Shown: in pieces, positions 7,701 through 16,959 of the stretch
Layout of the letters: the number at the start of each line of letters is the position of its first letter
How positions within the stretch are numbered: the stretch's first letter is position 1
Translations under genes and position numbers: made by a program
Assembly: GCF_040196175.1 (NCBI RefSeq)
Contig: NZ_JBEFNF010000003.1
Span: forward strand, 186,001-250,000
DNA: 64,000 nucleotides
Source: Halospina sp040196175
Lineage (GTDB): Bacteria; Pseudomonadota; Gammaproteobacteria; Pseudomonadales; Oleiphilaceae
Direction: 5' to 3'
The notes under the pieces: model-generated
The model's input: the letters and a program-made list of their open reading frames with translations, nothing else
Database searches by the model: none
Told to the model about the DNA's origin: nothing

Positions 7701-9440
7701 TTGACCACTGACCTGCTGCTGTTCATTGGTCTGCTGCTCAGCCTGAGTATTCTGCTCAGCCCCCTGTCCAGCCGGGTAGGGATGCCGTTGCTGCTGCTGT
7801 TTCTCGCCATCGGTATGCTGGCCGGTGAGGAGGGGCCGGGTGGCTTGTCGTTCAATGATTTTGAAACCGGCTTTCTGGTCGGCAATCTGGCGCTGGCGAT
7901 CATACTGCTGGATGGTGGGCTTAGAACCCGCCATGGGAGTTTCCGTGTTGGCCTCAAACCAGCACTGGGTCTGGCGACTCTCGGTGTGGCGATTACGGCG
8001 GGGCTAACAGGCATTGCCGCGGTCTGGCTGTTTGATCTGCCGTTGGCTGTGGCGCTTCTGATGGGAGCGATAGTGTCCTCTACGGACGCGGCTGCCGTAT
8101 TCTCACTGCTTCAGGGGCGAGGGCTCCACCTGAATGACCGGGTTAGCGCCACGCTGGAGATTGAGTCCGGCAGCAACGACCCCATGGCGATCTTCCTGAC
8201 CCTGGTTTTGCTCTCGTTCATCCAGAACAGTGACGGAGCACCGGTGCTCGAAAGTCTCTGGCTGTTGGTGCAACAGTTCGGGCTGGGTGTGGCCGGTGGC
8301 CTTTTGGGCGGGCGTCTGATTGCGGCGTTGATTAACCGGGTGCAGCTGGTGCCCGCCTTTTATCCACTGCTGGTAGCTTCGGGTGGGCTGGTGGTATTTG
8401 CTGGGATCAACAGCCTGGGGGGCAGCGGTTTTCTGGCGATTTACCTCTGTGGCGTGGTGCTGGGCAACCGCCGGATCCGGATGCTGCCGGCTGTGCTGCA
8501 GATGCATGACGGGCTGGCGTGGCTGGCGCAGATGTCACTGTTCCTGCTCCTTGGACTTCTGGTCACGCCTTCCGAGCTGGTGGATCTACTGGTTCCGGGG
8601 CTGGCTATTGCCGCGGTACTGATTCTGCTGGCAAGACCCATTGCCGTTGTGACAACACTCTGGCCCTTTGGTTTCCATACCCGCGAAAAGATCTTCATCA
8701 GTTGGGTTGGGCTGCGCGGCGCGGTGCCCATCGTTCTGGCACTTTTTCCAGTTATGGCGGGCATTGAGCACGCGCACCTGTTATTCAATATTGCCTTTTG
8801 TGTGGTGCTGGTATCATTACTGGTTCAGGGCACAACGCTGGCGCCACTAGCCCACCGCCTGCGGCTGGAGGTGCCTTCGGGGCAGGAGCCGCGCCGCCGT
8901 CTGCCACTGGATCTTCCGGGCTCCGGTGACCACGAATTGATGGTTTTTGAGCTAACCGGGGAACGCTGGCGTGAACCGCTGCCGTTCAGTGAACTGAAGC
9001 TGCCCCGACATGTGATCTGCGCCGGTGTCTTCCGCGATTCACAGCTGTTCCATCCTGAGGCGGAGACGGAACTGGCTGAGGGGGATCTGGTCGCGTTGAT
9101 GGCAGCGCCCGGCCAGTTGGAGGAGATGAGCAAGCTCTTTGATACCCATCCGCGCACCAGCCCACTCGAGGATCGTCAGTTCTTCGGCGAGTTCGTTCTC
9201 AACGGTGACGCCACGGTTGGCGATGTGGAGCTCTTCTATGGCATCGACATTTCCGGCTATGATCCCCCCGAAACGCTGTCAGGGTGTTTTCTCAGGGCCC
9301 ACGGGCATCCGGTCGTCGGTGACAAGCTGCGGATGGGGCCAATCAAACTGGTGGCCAAAGCTGTCTCCGGTGATGAAGTAACCCGTGTTGGCCTGAATCT
9401 GCACAGCCGTAGCGCCAACGTGCAAAACATGGAGCCATAA
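7701..9440 (+). CDS. nhaP2: Potassium/proton antiporter, NhaP2/CvrA type
   Basis: A 579-residue cation/proton exchanger. The N-terminal ~390 residues form about 12 membrane segments with SSTDAAAVFSLL and ESGSNDPMA, the ion-binding motifs of the CPA1 family. A TrkA-C domain (about 400-480) and a CorC/HlyC-like domain (about 490-575) follow, exactly the NhaP2 order. The start appears to be TTG at 7701, preceded by GGGGG; the protein begins TTDLLLFIGLLL, which fits the first membrane segment. It overlaps the cupin gene by one base. In a halophile it would control cytoplasmic K+ and pH. Confidence 0.93.
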   Translation: MTTDLLLFIGLLLSLSILLSPLSSRVGMPLLLLFLAIGMLAGEEGPGGLSFNDFETGFLVGNLALAIILLDGGLRTRHGSFRVGLKPALGLATLGVAITAGLTGIAAVWLFDLPLAVALLMGAIVSSTDAAAVFSLLQGRGLHLNDRVSATLEIESGSNDPMAIFLTLVLLSFIQNSDGAPVLESLWLLVQQFGLGVAGGLLGGRLIAALINRVQLVPAFYPLLVASGGLVVFAGINSLGGSGFLAIYLCGVVLGNRRIRMLPAVLQMHDGLAWLAQMSLFLLLGLLVTPSELVDLLVPGLAIAAVLILLARPIAVVTTLWPFGFHTREKIFISWVGLRGAVPIVLALFPVMAGIEHAHLLFNIAFCVVLVSLLVQGTTLAPLAHRLRLEVPSGQEPRRRLPLDLPGSGDHELMVFELTGERWREPLPFSELKLPRHVICAGVFRDSQLFHPEAETELAEGDLVALMAAPGQLEEMSKLFDTHPRTSPLEDRQFFGEFVLNGDATVGDVELFYGIDISGYDPPETLSGCFLRAHGHPVVGDKLRMGPIKLVAKAVSGDEVTRVGLNLHSRSANVQNMEP

Positions 9441-9904
9441 TGGACGCAGAACACTGGAAACAGGAACTGGGACTGGCACCCCACCCGGAGGGCGGTTGGT
9501 ATCGTCGTTTCTTCGCCAGCCCGATTAATGTACGCACTGAGCATGGCAGCCGACCGACCATGACGGCGATCCATTATCTGCTCGAACAGGGGCAGTACAG
9601 CGCTTGGCACCGGCTGCGCAGCCATGAGCTCTGGCATTGGCACGCAGGCGGGCCGGTCCTCGTCCACTGCGCTGACGACAACGGCATTGCCAGCCACAAG
9701 CTCGGCAGCCAGTCAGAGCTGACGCTGACCATTGAGCCCAATACCTGGTTTGCCGCTGAGCCCGCGCCCGAGACCGGTTACGTTCTGGTGAGCTGCACTG
9801 TGAGCCCGGGCTTTGATTTTGAGGATTTTGAATGGGGTGATCCGCAAGCTCTGATGGCGGCTTTTCCAGAGGATGAGCGGCTGATCCGAAGGCTTGTACG
9901 ATGA
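9440..9904 (+). CDS. Cupin, DUF985 family
   Basis: A 154-residue cupin of the DUF985 group, recognised by LAPHPEGGWYRR near the N-terminus and the HELWHWHAGGP metal-binding cupin motif. The biochemical role of the family is not settled. It overlaps the antiporter by one base and the GTPase by four (ATGA), so the three form one translationally coupled operon. Confidence 0.87.
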   Translation: MDAEHWKQELGLAPHPEGGWYRRFFASPINVRTEHGSRPTMTAIHYLLEQGQYSAWHRLRSHELWHWHAGGPVLVHCADDNGIASHKLGSQSELTLTIEPNTWFAAEPAPETGYVLVSCTVSPGFDFEDFEWGDPQALMAAFPEDERLIRRLVR

Positions 9905-10878
9905 GCAGTATCCCCGCACATCTGATTCTGGGATTCCTGGGCGTGGGCAAGAGCACCGCCATCATGGATCTGATGCAGAGGCGCCCGGAAGGCGAGCGCT
10001 GGGCCGTTCTGGTGAATGAGTTCGGAGAGGTTGGCGTTGATGGTGCCTTGATGGAAGCCGGTGGCGTTGCCGTACGTGAAGTGCCGGGTGGCTGCATGTG
10101 CTGCGTTGCGGGTCTGCCCATGCAAGTGGCGCTGAATGAGCTGATCCGGCGGGAGAAGCCGGACCGGCTGCTGATTGAGCCCACTGGTCTGGGTCACCCC
10201 AGTCAGGTTATCGACACCCTGACCGGTGGCAGCTATGACGGAGTGCTTCACCTGAGATCCGTGCTCTGCCTGATCGATCCGCGTCGCCTGGCCGAAGAAC
10301 GGGTTCTGAACAATGTTCACTTCCGGGATCAGGCGGCAGTGGCGGATGTACTTGTCGCCAATAAATGCGATCTGTGCACTGACGCGGATCGGGCCCGGTT
10401 CCACGAATGGGCCGGTGCTTTTGAACCATCCAAAGCCTTGGTGGCTGAAACCGCTCAGGGGCGTCTGGAACTGGACTGGCTCACAAAGTCCCATAGTGAT
10501 CGTCAGGCGGAGGATCCCCATGCCCATGGCCACCACCATGGCCCGGAATCTAACGTCGAACTGCCGCTTTCCGAACAGCCCTGGCAGCGATTCCGCAACA
10601 GTGGTAATGGCCATTACAGCTGTGGCTGGCGGATCAGTCCGGACTACTGTTTTGACCATCAGGGCCTGCAGGCGCTCTGTCATAGTGGCAGCTGGCGTCG
10701 CATCAAAGGGGTGATGCGTACGGATCAGGGCTGGGTAGCACTGAATATGGCCGGTGATGCGCTGAGCGAGACCAGCGTTGATCGCGGTCGGGAAAGCCGG
10801 CTTGAGATCATCATGGATGCTCCACCGGATGTTGCCGACCTGGATCAAAAACTGAGCGCTATTGTGGTCCAGGGTTAG
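9901..10878 (+). CDS. COG0523 (CobW/YjiA) metal-linked GTPase
   Basis: A 325-residue G3E GTPase. The P-loop is GFLGVGKSTA, the metal-binding CxCC motif is GGCMCC (about residues 61-66), and the guanine motif is NKCD. A His-rich loop (HAHGHHHG) separates the GTPase from the C-terminal CobW_C domain, typical of zinc or cobalt metallochaperones. No Zur box or cobalamin gene is adjacent, so the metal cannot be assigned. It is last in the antiporter-cupin operon. Confidence 0.9.
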   Translation: MSSIPAHLILGFLGVGKSTAIMDLMQRRPEGERWAVLVNEFGEVGVDGALMEAGGVAVREVPGGCMCCVAGLPMQVALNELIRREKPDRLLIEPTGLGHPSQVIDTLTGGSYDGVLHLRSVLCLIDPRRLAEERVLNNVHFRDQAAVADVLVANKCDLCTDADRARFHEWAGAFEPSKALVAETAQGRLELDWLTKSHSDRQAEDPHAHGHHHGPESNVELPLSEQPWQRFRNSGNGHYSCGWRISPDYCFDHQGLQALCHSGSWRRIKGVMRTDQGWVALNMAGDALSETSVDRGRESRLEIIMDAPPDVADLDQKLSAIVVQG

Positions 10879-11097
10879 CGGCTGTGCTCGACTCATCTTC
10901 GACCATGGCGGGGCCTTCCGGCTGCGACTGCTGGCAGCCAATGAGTGTAGTGCCCATGGTCGCCTTTGCATTGGCTTTGGCGGCACAGCCCCCCGTGCAG
11001 TTACGGCCCGGCTGTTACGACCATGATGGGGGTTGCACAGCAAGCCTCACACGAGGCTCAATGGCTGGAGCAATCCATCCCGCTTGAGGAGGTTTCC

Positions 11098-11721
11098 ATG
11101 GACATCAAAGTGAAAGACATCAACGAGGGGCAGCCTGTACCGGAGCACTTCGCTTTCGGCGTATATGACCCGGATAATCATATGGCTCTGGGCCGCAACC
11201 TCAACCCTGAGGTGACCTGGAGCGGTGTGCCCGAAGGCACACGCAGTTTCGTGGTCATGATCAAGGATCCGGATGTACCCGGTGACGCCAGTGACGTGAA
11301 CCAGGAAGGCAAAGCTGTCTCGAAGAAGACACCGCGTGTGGATTTTTACCACTGGCTTCTGGTGGATGTGCCGCCGACAGTGGCCCGTATTGAGGAGGGG
11401 CAGGAATCCAACGGCGTGGTGCCCAAGGGTAAAGCACCCTGCAAGGACGCTCTGGGTAAGCGTGGCATCAATGATTACACTGACTTTCTGGCCGGAGATC
11501 CTGACCTTGCCGGCACTTATGCTGGCTATGACGGCCCTTGCCCACCCTGGAACGATGAAATCGTGCACCGCTACATTTTCACGGTGTTCGCGCTCGACGT
11601 GGAGCACCTGGAACTGGGAGATGAGTTCCGTGGGCCTGATGTAGAGAAAGCGATGGCCGGGCACATTCTGGATGAGGCCTCGGTGATGGCCACCTACACC
11701 CTGAATCCGGATCTGCGCTGA
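11098..11721 (+). CDS. YbhB/YbcL family PEBP-like protein
   Basis: A 207-residue phosphatidylethanolamine-binding-protein-like protein. It shows the family pattern NPEVTWSGVPEGTRSFVV, DPDVP, DFYHWLLVDVP and a late YDGPCPP...HRYIFTVFAL. The start at 11098 is fixed by GAGGAGG 5-8 bases upstream; the frame is open for 132 bases more, but there is no ribosome-binding site there. Cytoplasmic, role unknown. It overlaps the next gene by one base (TGATG), so it is coupled to the alcohol dehydrogenase. The 219-base gap before it shows no clear promoter. Confidence 0.9.
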   Translation: MDIKVKDINEGQPVPEHFAFGVYDPDNHMALGRNLNPEVTWSGVPEGTRSFVVMIKDPDVPGDASDVNQEGKAVSKKTPRVDFYHWLLVDVPPTVARIEEGQESNGVVPKGKAPCKDALGKRGINDYTDFLAGDPDLAGTYAGYDGPCPPWNDEIVHRYIFTVFALDVEHLELGDEFRGPDVEKAMAGHILDEASVMATYTLNPDLR

Positions 11722-12857
11722 TGCGTGATTTCGCTTTCAACACCACGCCTTCGATCGTCATGGCGAGCGGAGGCGCGGCCAACCTTGCCGCGTACTGTCG
11801 TGAGCGTGGGGCCCGCTCGGTTTTCCTTGTTACAGACCCCGGTATCATCAAGGCGGGTCTGTTGGATGAAGCCCAGGCCGGCCTTGTTGATGAAGGGTTG
11901 GCCGTGGACTGGTTCAGCGGGGTGGAAGCGGATCCGCCGCATACTGCGGTTCGGGCGGCAGCTGAGCGTGCCCGGGACTGTGGCGCTGATTTGGTGGTCG
12001 GCTTTGGTGGTGGCAGCTCCATGGATGTGGCCAAGGTGGTTGCTCTGCTCGCCTCTGACGGCTGCGACCAGGCATTGGAAGCGCTCTATGGGGTCGGCAT
12101 GGCCAGTGGTCGCCGTCTCCCCTTGATTCAGGTGCCCACCACTGCCGGAACGGGTTCCGAGGTGACCCCCATCGCGATTATAACCACCGGCGAAACCACC
12201 AAGTCCGGTATTGTCTCGCCCCTGTTGCTGCCAGATCTGGCGCTGCTGGATCCGGATCTGACGCTGGGACTGCCACCACAGGTGACAGCCGCCACAGGTA
12301 TCGACGCCATGGTGCACGCCATCGAGGCCTATACCACCGCCCATCGCAAAAACCCGGTCTCGGACGCGTTGGCGCGTGAGGCACTGGCGCAGCTCTCGAG
12401 TAACATTGTGGAGGCGGTCCACAACGGTGAGAACCGCGATGCCCGGGCCGGGATGCTGCTGGGTGCGCTTCAGGCCGGGCAGGCGTTCGCCAATGCGCCG
12501 GTGGCGGCTGTACATGCACTTGCCTACCCACTGGGTGGGCACTTTCATATTCCGCATGGGCTCAGTAACTCGCTGGTCCTGCCGCAGGTTCTGCGTTTCA
12601 ATCAGCCGGTAGCCGGTGCGCTCTATGAGGAACTGGCACCTCTGGTACGCAATGGGGGTAACGGTGACCTGATCAGCCGCATGACGGCGCTGATCGAGGC
12701 TGTGGCGCTGCCGCGCACACTCAGTGAAATGAATATTGGCGAGGATTGGTTGCCGACGCTGGCCTCCGATGCCATGCAGCAGAAGCGGCTTCTGGTGAAC
12801 AATCGCCGCGAAGTAACCGAGAAGCATGCCCTGGCGATCTACAAGGAGGCGTTGTGA
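11721..12857 (+). CDS. Iron-containing alcohol dehydrogenase
   Basis: A 378-residue group III (iron-dependent) alcohol dehydrogenase. The NAD-binding motif is GFGGGSSMDVAK, followed by VPTTAGTGSEVT, the family signature. Metal ligands are in ATGIDAMVHAIEAY and HALAYPLGGHFHIPHG. Length is normal. The substrate is not predictable; linear alcohols or aldehydes are usual. It overlaps the PEBP gene upstream and the thioesterase downstream, each by one base. Confidence 0.94.
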   Translation: MRDFAFNTTPSIVMASGGAANLAAYCRERGARSVFLVTDPGIIKAGLLDEAQAGLVDEGLAVDWFSGVEADPPHTAVRAAAERARDCGADLVVGFGGGSSMDVAKVVALLASDGCDQALEALYGVGMASGRRLPLIQVPTTAGTGSEVTPIAIITTGETTKSGIVSPLLLPDLALLDPDLTLGLPPQVTAATGIDAMVHAIEAYTTAHRKNPVSDALAREALAQLSSNIVEAVHNGENRDARAGMLLGALQAGQAFANAPVAAVHALAYPLGGHFHIPHGLSNSLVLPQVLRFNQPVAGALYEELAPLVRNGGNGDLISRMTALIEAVALPRTLSEMNIGEDWLPTLASDAMQQKRLLVNNRREVTEKHALAIYKEAL

Positions 12858-13291
12858 TGGTGCAGGAAGAGCCCCTGCCACGCGCTGCCTTTGATGCCTT
12901 CCAGACGATCACCACCCGCTGGCACGACAATGATGTGTACGGGCATGTGAACAACGTGACCTATTACGCTTGGTTTGATACCGCGGTGAACCGTTTTCTC
13001 ATCGAAGAGGGTGGTCTGGATATCCACAATGGGCCGGTGATTGCGTATGTTGTGAGCTCAGGTTGTGAGTATTACCGGGCTATAGCCTACCCCGAACCAG
13101 TGGAGGTGGGGCTTCGTGTGGAGCGGCTTGGTAACAGCTCGGTGACCTGGGGTATCGGTATCTTCGGTAGCCACGATGGCCGCCCCTTGGCTCAGGGACG
13201 GCTCGTGCATGTATTTGTTATCCGCGCGAATAATGAGCCAACGCCCATACCCGGGCCGCTTCGCGAGGCCATTGAGCGGATCAGTTCATGA
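12857..13291 (+). CDS. Acyl-CoA thioesterase, 4-hydroxybenzoyl-CoA thioesterase family
   Basis: A 144-residue hotdog-fold thioesterase with the motif RWHDNDVYGHVNNVTYYAWFD, whose Asp and His/Asn placement is that of the FadM/YbgC group. I use ATG 12857, which overlaps the dehydrogenase stop (TGATG) and has GGAGG upstream; a GTG three bases earlier is also possible. It closes the PEBP-dehydrogenase-thioesterase operon, hinting at acyl or alcohol metabolism. Its last 11 bases overlap the converging gene at 13281. Confidence 0.9.
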   Translation: MVQEEPLPRAAFDAFQTITTRWHDNDVYGHVNNVTYYAWFDTAVNRFLIEEGGLDIHNGPVIAYVVSSGCEYYRAIAYPEPVEVGLRVERLGNSSVTWGIGIFGSHDGRPLAQGRLVHVFVIRANNEPTPIPGPLREAIERISS

Positions 13292-14027
13292 TGCGCTGCA
13301 GGGCGTCCTTCATGATCTTTTCCTGATCAATCTTTTTGAGACCCTTGTTGAGGATCTCGGCCATCCGCTCGCCCTGATCATTGCGCGAAAACGCGACGTA
13401 GAGCTCTTTCTGCTCCAGCAGCTTGTCGTTCATCTGGAGTTTGCCCTCCAGGTTGCTCAGCTGATCCGACACCAGGTAGTCGAACACGTTGCTATCGATA
13501 ACCGCCAGCGGAATGCGCCCGCCGGCCACCTTGCGCAGGTTGGTAGCGTCGTTGGTTACAGGTTGGGTCTCAATCTCGCCACGCTCCGCCATGGCATCAA
13601 ATTCAGCAGTGTTCACGTAGCCGGAGACCGTTCCGATGGTGTGATCCGTCAGATCGTCAAGACTGGACCATTCCATCGGCTGATCCATGTTTTCGACGAG
13701 CCCCAGCGGGCCGGTGCCGATACTGTCGGAAAAGATGAAATCCTCTTCCAGCGATTCGGCATAGTATTCCGGAAAGTAACCAGCGATGGCGTTATCCTGC
13801 TGGGCTTGATCTACGGCGCGCTGCCAAGGCAGGAATTGTACTTCAAGGTCATGCCCCATGGCGTCGAACGCGGCGTCAACCACAGCCATGGAGGCACCCT
13901 GCTGCGGCAGTTCCGAGCCGGTATAAGGTGGCCATTCCAGTGAGGTGAGCTGAATGGTCTCGGCCTGTGCCGTCAGCGGAAGCAGGCCAATGCAGGCAAA
14001 GGCTGTGAGTATGCGCAATGTTTTCAT
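13281..14027 (-). CDS. Periplasmic solute-binding protein, SBP_bac_3 type
   Basis: A 248-residue exported protein with a signal peptide ending TAQA. It then shows the family-3 amino-acid-binding pattern: SLEWPPYTGSELPQQGAS, DAAFDAMGHDLEVQFLPWQRAV and LDDLTDHTIGTVSGY. No permease or ATPase gene is adjacent, so it may be a stand-alone binder or sensor rather than part of an ABC transporter. The C-terminus overlaps the converging thioesterase gene by 11 bases. Confidence 0.88.
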   Translation of the reverse strand: MKTLRILTAFACIGLLPLTAQAETIQLTSLEWPPYTGSELPQQGASMAVVDAAFDAMGHDLEVQFLPWQRAVDQAQQDNAIAGYFPEYYAESLEEDFIFSDSIGTGPLGLVENMDQPMEWSSLDDLTDHTIGTVSGYVNTAEFDAMAERGEIETQPVTNDATNLRKVAGGRIPLAVIDSNVFDYLVSDQLSNLEGKLQMNDKLLEQKELYVAFSRNDQGERMAEILNKGLKKIDQEKIMKDALQRIMN

Positions 14028-14227
14028 GAAAGAACTCCCAATTATGGAATGAATATAGATGCCCGCATAAGGGTATAGTCGGTGGTCTGCTGGTCAATCA
14101 ACGTTACGCTACCGGATGTAACCGCGCCTTTCCCGCATGCGTAACGGTCACCCCATTCCTGTGGCCGGCTCTGCGCGGTATTCTTGTGATTCAGGTCACC
14201 CTTTTCAACCTCATGCTGGAGAAGCCT

Positions 14228-14674
14228 ATGTCCCCGTCTGAGATACAGCAGTACCTCCACGAGCACATTCCGATCTCTTCTGCCATGGGCGTGTCAGTGC
14301 TGGACGTCGCAAGCGATGTTGTGCGCGTGGAAGCGCCGCTGGAGCCCAACATCAATCATCGGGCAACGGTGTTCGGAGGCAGTGCCTCGGCTGTGGCGAC
14401 CCTGGCCGCCTGGTCCTTACTGCACCTGCGAGTCCGGGATGCCGGCCTTGATGCTCAACTGGTGATCCAGCGTAACGTCATGGATTACGAGCGGCCTATT
14501 CACGGGTCCTTTATCGCCGAGGCGAGGCTGGCGGATCCGCAACGCTGGGAACGCTTCCGTAAAACCCTGGAGCGCCGTGGCCGTGCGCGTATTCGCGTGG
14601 AATCGGTTCTGACCTTCGCCGGTGAATCGGCGGGGCACCTCACCGGCGAATTCGTGGCTCTGACCCAGGGCTAG
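14228..14674 (+). CDS. YiiD-type thioesterase-domain protein
   Basis: A 148-residue protein matching the C-terminal thioesterase domain of YiiD (PLEPNINHRATVFGGSASAVATLAAW, with the ...VIQRNVMDYERPI segment). Here it stands alone without the acetyltransferase half. The start at 14228 has GGAGAAG upstream; an ATG at 14213 is an alternative. The 200-base gap upstream contains a short TGTAAC, but without the downstream GTC element of the ECF sites. The stop overlaps the converging dehalogenase gene by 4 bases. Confidence 0.85.
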   Translation: MSPSEIQQYLHEHIPISSAMGVSVLDVASDVVRVEAPLEPNINHRATVFGGSASAVATLAAWSLLHLRVRDAGLDAQLVIQRNVMDYERPIHGSFIAEARLADPQRWERFRKTLERRGRARIRVESVLTFAGESAGHLTGEFVALTQG

Positions 14675-15570
14675 CTGTTCAGGCGCGCAAGCAGATCATT
14701 GATGGCCTGAGCGAAAGGCACCGGTGAGTCTTCCTGCAGGAAGTGGCCGCCTTTGAGCGTGACGTGCGGCTGACTCTGGGCTCCGGGGATGCGCTCCTGC
14801 ATATAGCGGTCACCACCCCGTGTGACCGGATCGCCATTACTGAAGGTGGTAAGGAACGGCTTTTGCCACTGGCTTAGAACCTCCCAGGCCCGTCGGTTGG
14901 CCTCTGTTGCCGGATCTTTGGGGGATGCTGGTACCAACGCCGGGAAGGCCCGGGCGCCCGCCTTGTAGTGGCGTGACGGGAAGGGCGCGTCATAGGCTCG
15001 GCGCTCATCGCGGCTCAATCGCCGGAAGCTGCCCACATCCACGATGCGCGCTGGTGGAAACACCGGGGAATAGAGCGCGAACGCTTTCCACAGCTGGAAA
15101 GCCCTTGGCATGGTCTGATCGCCGGTTGGGAGCATACCGTTGCCCACGACGATGGCACGGAAGCGCTCCGGGTTTTCCGCCGCGTAGCGTAGCCCCAGAA
15201 GCGACCCCCAATCCTGGCAGACCAGCGTGATCCGGGTGAGGTCGAGCTGCTCGATCAGCCCGCCCAGCCAGTCCATGTGGGACTGGTAGCTGTAGTCCTC
15301 GATCCGGGCTGGTTTGTCGGACTTACCGAAACCGATCAGGTCCGGGGCGATGACCCGATGACCGGCGGCGGCACAGATGGGGATCATGTGCCGGTAAAGA
15401 TAGGACCAGCTCGGTTCCCCATGGAGCATGAGCACCGGGTCCGCATCCGCAGGGCCTTCGTCCACGTAATGCATGCGAAGCCCGTCAACATCCTCGTAGT
15501 GGGATTCAAACGGGTAGTCAAGCAGGCGCTCGAAACGTGATTCCGGGGTGCGCAGTATGTCCTTGCTCAT
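14671..15570 (-). CDS. Haloalkane dehalogenase-like alpha/beta hydrolase
   Basis: A 299-residue alpha/beta hydrolase close to the DhlA group. The oxyanion region is HGEPSWSYLYRHMIP, the nucleophile is the Asp in VCQDWGS (a Trp follows, as needed for halide binding) and the catalytic His is in GGHFLQED. The start at 15570 has GAGGAGG upstream; the longer open frame lies inside bluB. It overlaps bluB by four bases (ATGA) and is coupled to it. The Asp nucleophile separates it from ordinary esterases, but some relatives act on epoxides, so the substrate is not certain. Confidence 0.88.
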   Translation of the reverse strand: MSKDILRTPESRFERLLDYPFESHYEDVDGLRMHYVDEGPADADPVLMLHGEPSWSYLYRHMIPICAAAGHRVIAPDLIGFGKSDKPARIEDYSYQSHMDWLGGLIEQLDLTRITLVCQDWGSLLGLRYAAENPERFRAIVVGNGMLPTGDQTMPRAFQLWKAFALYSPVFPPARIVDVGSFRRLSRDERRAYDAPFPSRHYKAGARAFPALVPASPKDPATEANRRAWEVLSQWQKPFLTTFSNGDPVTRGGDRYMQERIPGAQSQPHVTLKGGHFLQEDSPVPFAQAINDLLARLNS

Positions 15571-16229
15571 GAGTCCTCCTCGGCAGCGCGGTATTGGTTT
15601 TCGGAGAGAAAGTGCTCCAGGGAGAGCCCTTCGGTCCAACCTTCGATCTCCAGCATCGGGCGTTCGTAGAACGCCTCCACATGCCCGAGGCAGAGGATGG
15701 CCATGGGGTGACCTTCCTCCGGAATGGACAGGAGTTCGGCCAGCGCCCGGGGATCGAACAATGATACCCAGCCCATGCCCAGGCCTTCCGCGCGGGCGGC
15801 CAGCCACAGGTTCTGGATGGCGCAGGAGGCGGACGCCAGATCCATCTCCGGCAGCGTACGGCGCCCGAAGATGTGCTTTTCACGGCCATCGCGCAGGGTA
15901 ACCACCAGCAGTTCGCCGCAGTCACGGATGCCTTCCACTTTCAGTTTCATGAATTCATTGCCACGCTCGCCCAGCGCTTGGGCAGTGCGCTCTCTTTCCG
16001 TATCCACCATCTGATGGATGCGCTCGCGCAGGTCCGTATCGGTAACCCGGATGAAGTGCCACGGCTGCATAAGCCCCACGCTCGGTGCTCTGTGGGCGGC
16101 CTGAAGTAGACGCATCAGTACCGGCTCCGCGACCGGTTCTGGTCGGAAATGGCGCATGTCGCGGCGCTCGTTGATGCATCGGTAGAGCGCCCGACGCTCG
16201 TCGTCACTGAAGGCGTGTTGCGGTTCCAT
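15567..16229 (-). CDS. bluB: 5,6-dimethylbenzimidazole synthase BluB
   Basis: A 220-residue flavin-destructase of the nitroreductase fold, which cleaves FMNH2 to make the lower ligand of cobalamin. Diagnostic segments are RRDMRHFRPEPV, APSVGLMQPWHFI, IFGRRTLPEMDLASAS and AAGLGMGW-like ARAEGLGMGWVSLFDP. ATG 16229 starts the conserved region; the frame extends 16 codons upstream without similarity. No other cobalamin biosynthesis gene is in the window, so it may serve scavenging and remodelling. Coupled to the dehalogenase downstream. Confidence 0.9.
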   Translation of the reverse strand: MEPQHAFSDDERRALYRCINERRDMRHFRPEPVAEPVLMRLLQAAHRAPSVGLMQPWHFIRVTDTDLRERIHQMVDTERERTAQALGERGNEFMKLKVEGIRDCGELLVVTLRDGREKHIFGRRTLPEMDLASASCAIQNLWLAARAEGLGMGWVSLFDPRALAELLSIPEEGHPMAILCLGHVEAFYERPMLEIEGWTEGLSLEHFLSENQYRAAEEDS

Positions 16230-16422
16230 GGGCGTTGAACGCTGTTGGTGAAAGCCGCAGGATAACCCAGAAGACACTGTTTTTCAGTGGTTGCCATTCC
16301 CTTGACCTCGATGATTCTGACGCTGGTGCTCAATCTGTTCTCCCGCTACGGGCTGGCTGCTCTTTACGCGTCGGGCAAGCGCTCCAATAATGAGTCTCAA
16401 CAGATCAAAGGAGGCAGACCCT

Positions 16423-16959
16423 ATGGGACTCCAGGCGAACGGTATTGAGGTGGAGCTGGTTCAGGGTGACATCACCGATCAGCCGGATATCGACGCGATT
16501 GTGAATGCCGCCAACGCGGAACTGCGAATGGGCGGTGGCGTGGCCGGCGCGATCCATCGGGCAGCTGGTTCCGAGCTGGACGATGAGACCCGGCCCCTGG
16601 CCCCCATAAGCCCGGGCAAGGCGGTGATGACCTCCGCACCGAATCTCCCTAACCGGCATATCATCCACTGTCTGGGGCCGGTTTTCGGAGTGGATGAGCC
16701 GGGCTCACCAATACTTGCCGGTTGTTACCAGCGGGCCCTTGAGCTGGCCGATGACGCCGGACTTGAATCAATCGCTTTTCCAGCGATTTCCACGGGTGCT
16801 TTTGGCTTCCCCATGGAGCACGCGGCTGAGGTTGCATCGCGTACGGTTCTTGCCCGATCAGGCAACTTGCAGTCCGTGCGCCGCATGCGGTGGGTGCTTT
16901 TCAGTGATGACGACCGGATGTTGCATGAGCGGGTGTTCGAGTCGGTCCTCAACGCCTGA
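16423..16959 (+). CDS. Macrodomain protein (ADP-ribose / O-acetyl-ADP-ribose hydrolase type)
   Basis: A 178-residue single macrodomain. The ADP-ribose-binding motifs VELVQGDITDQ, IVNAANAELRMGGGVAGAIHRAAG and AFPAISTGAFGFPM are intact. The start at 16423 has AAAGGAGG 8 bases upstream. Related proteins remove ADP-ribose from proteins or nucleic acids, or hydrolyse O-acetyl-ADP-ribose made by sirtuins; a sirtuin is encoded at 47845 in this window. The last 11 bases overlap the converging gene. Confidence 0.92.
   Translation: MGLQANGIEVELVQGDITDQPDIDAIVNAANAELRMGGGVAGAIHRAAGSELDDETRPLAPISPGKAVMTSAPNLPNRHIIHCLGPVFGVDEPGSPILAGCYQRALELADDAGLESIAFPAISTGAFGFPMEHAAEVASRTVLARSGNLQSVRRMRWVLFSDDDRMLHERVFESVLNA

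Noticed and set aside
14117..14144. TGTAAC upstream of the YiiD-type gene as a further ECF site
   Set aside because: The base block 16 bases on is GCGTAA and lacks the GTC core found at the seven accepted sites.
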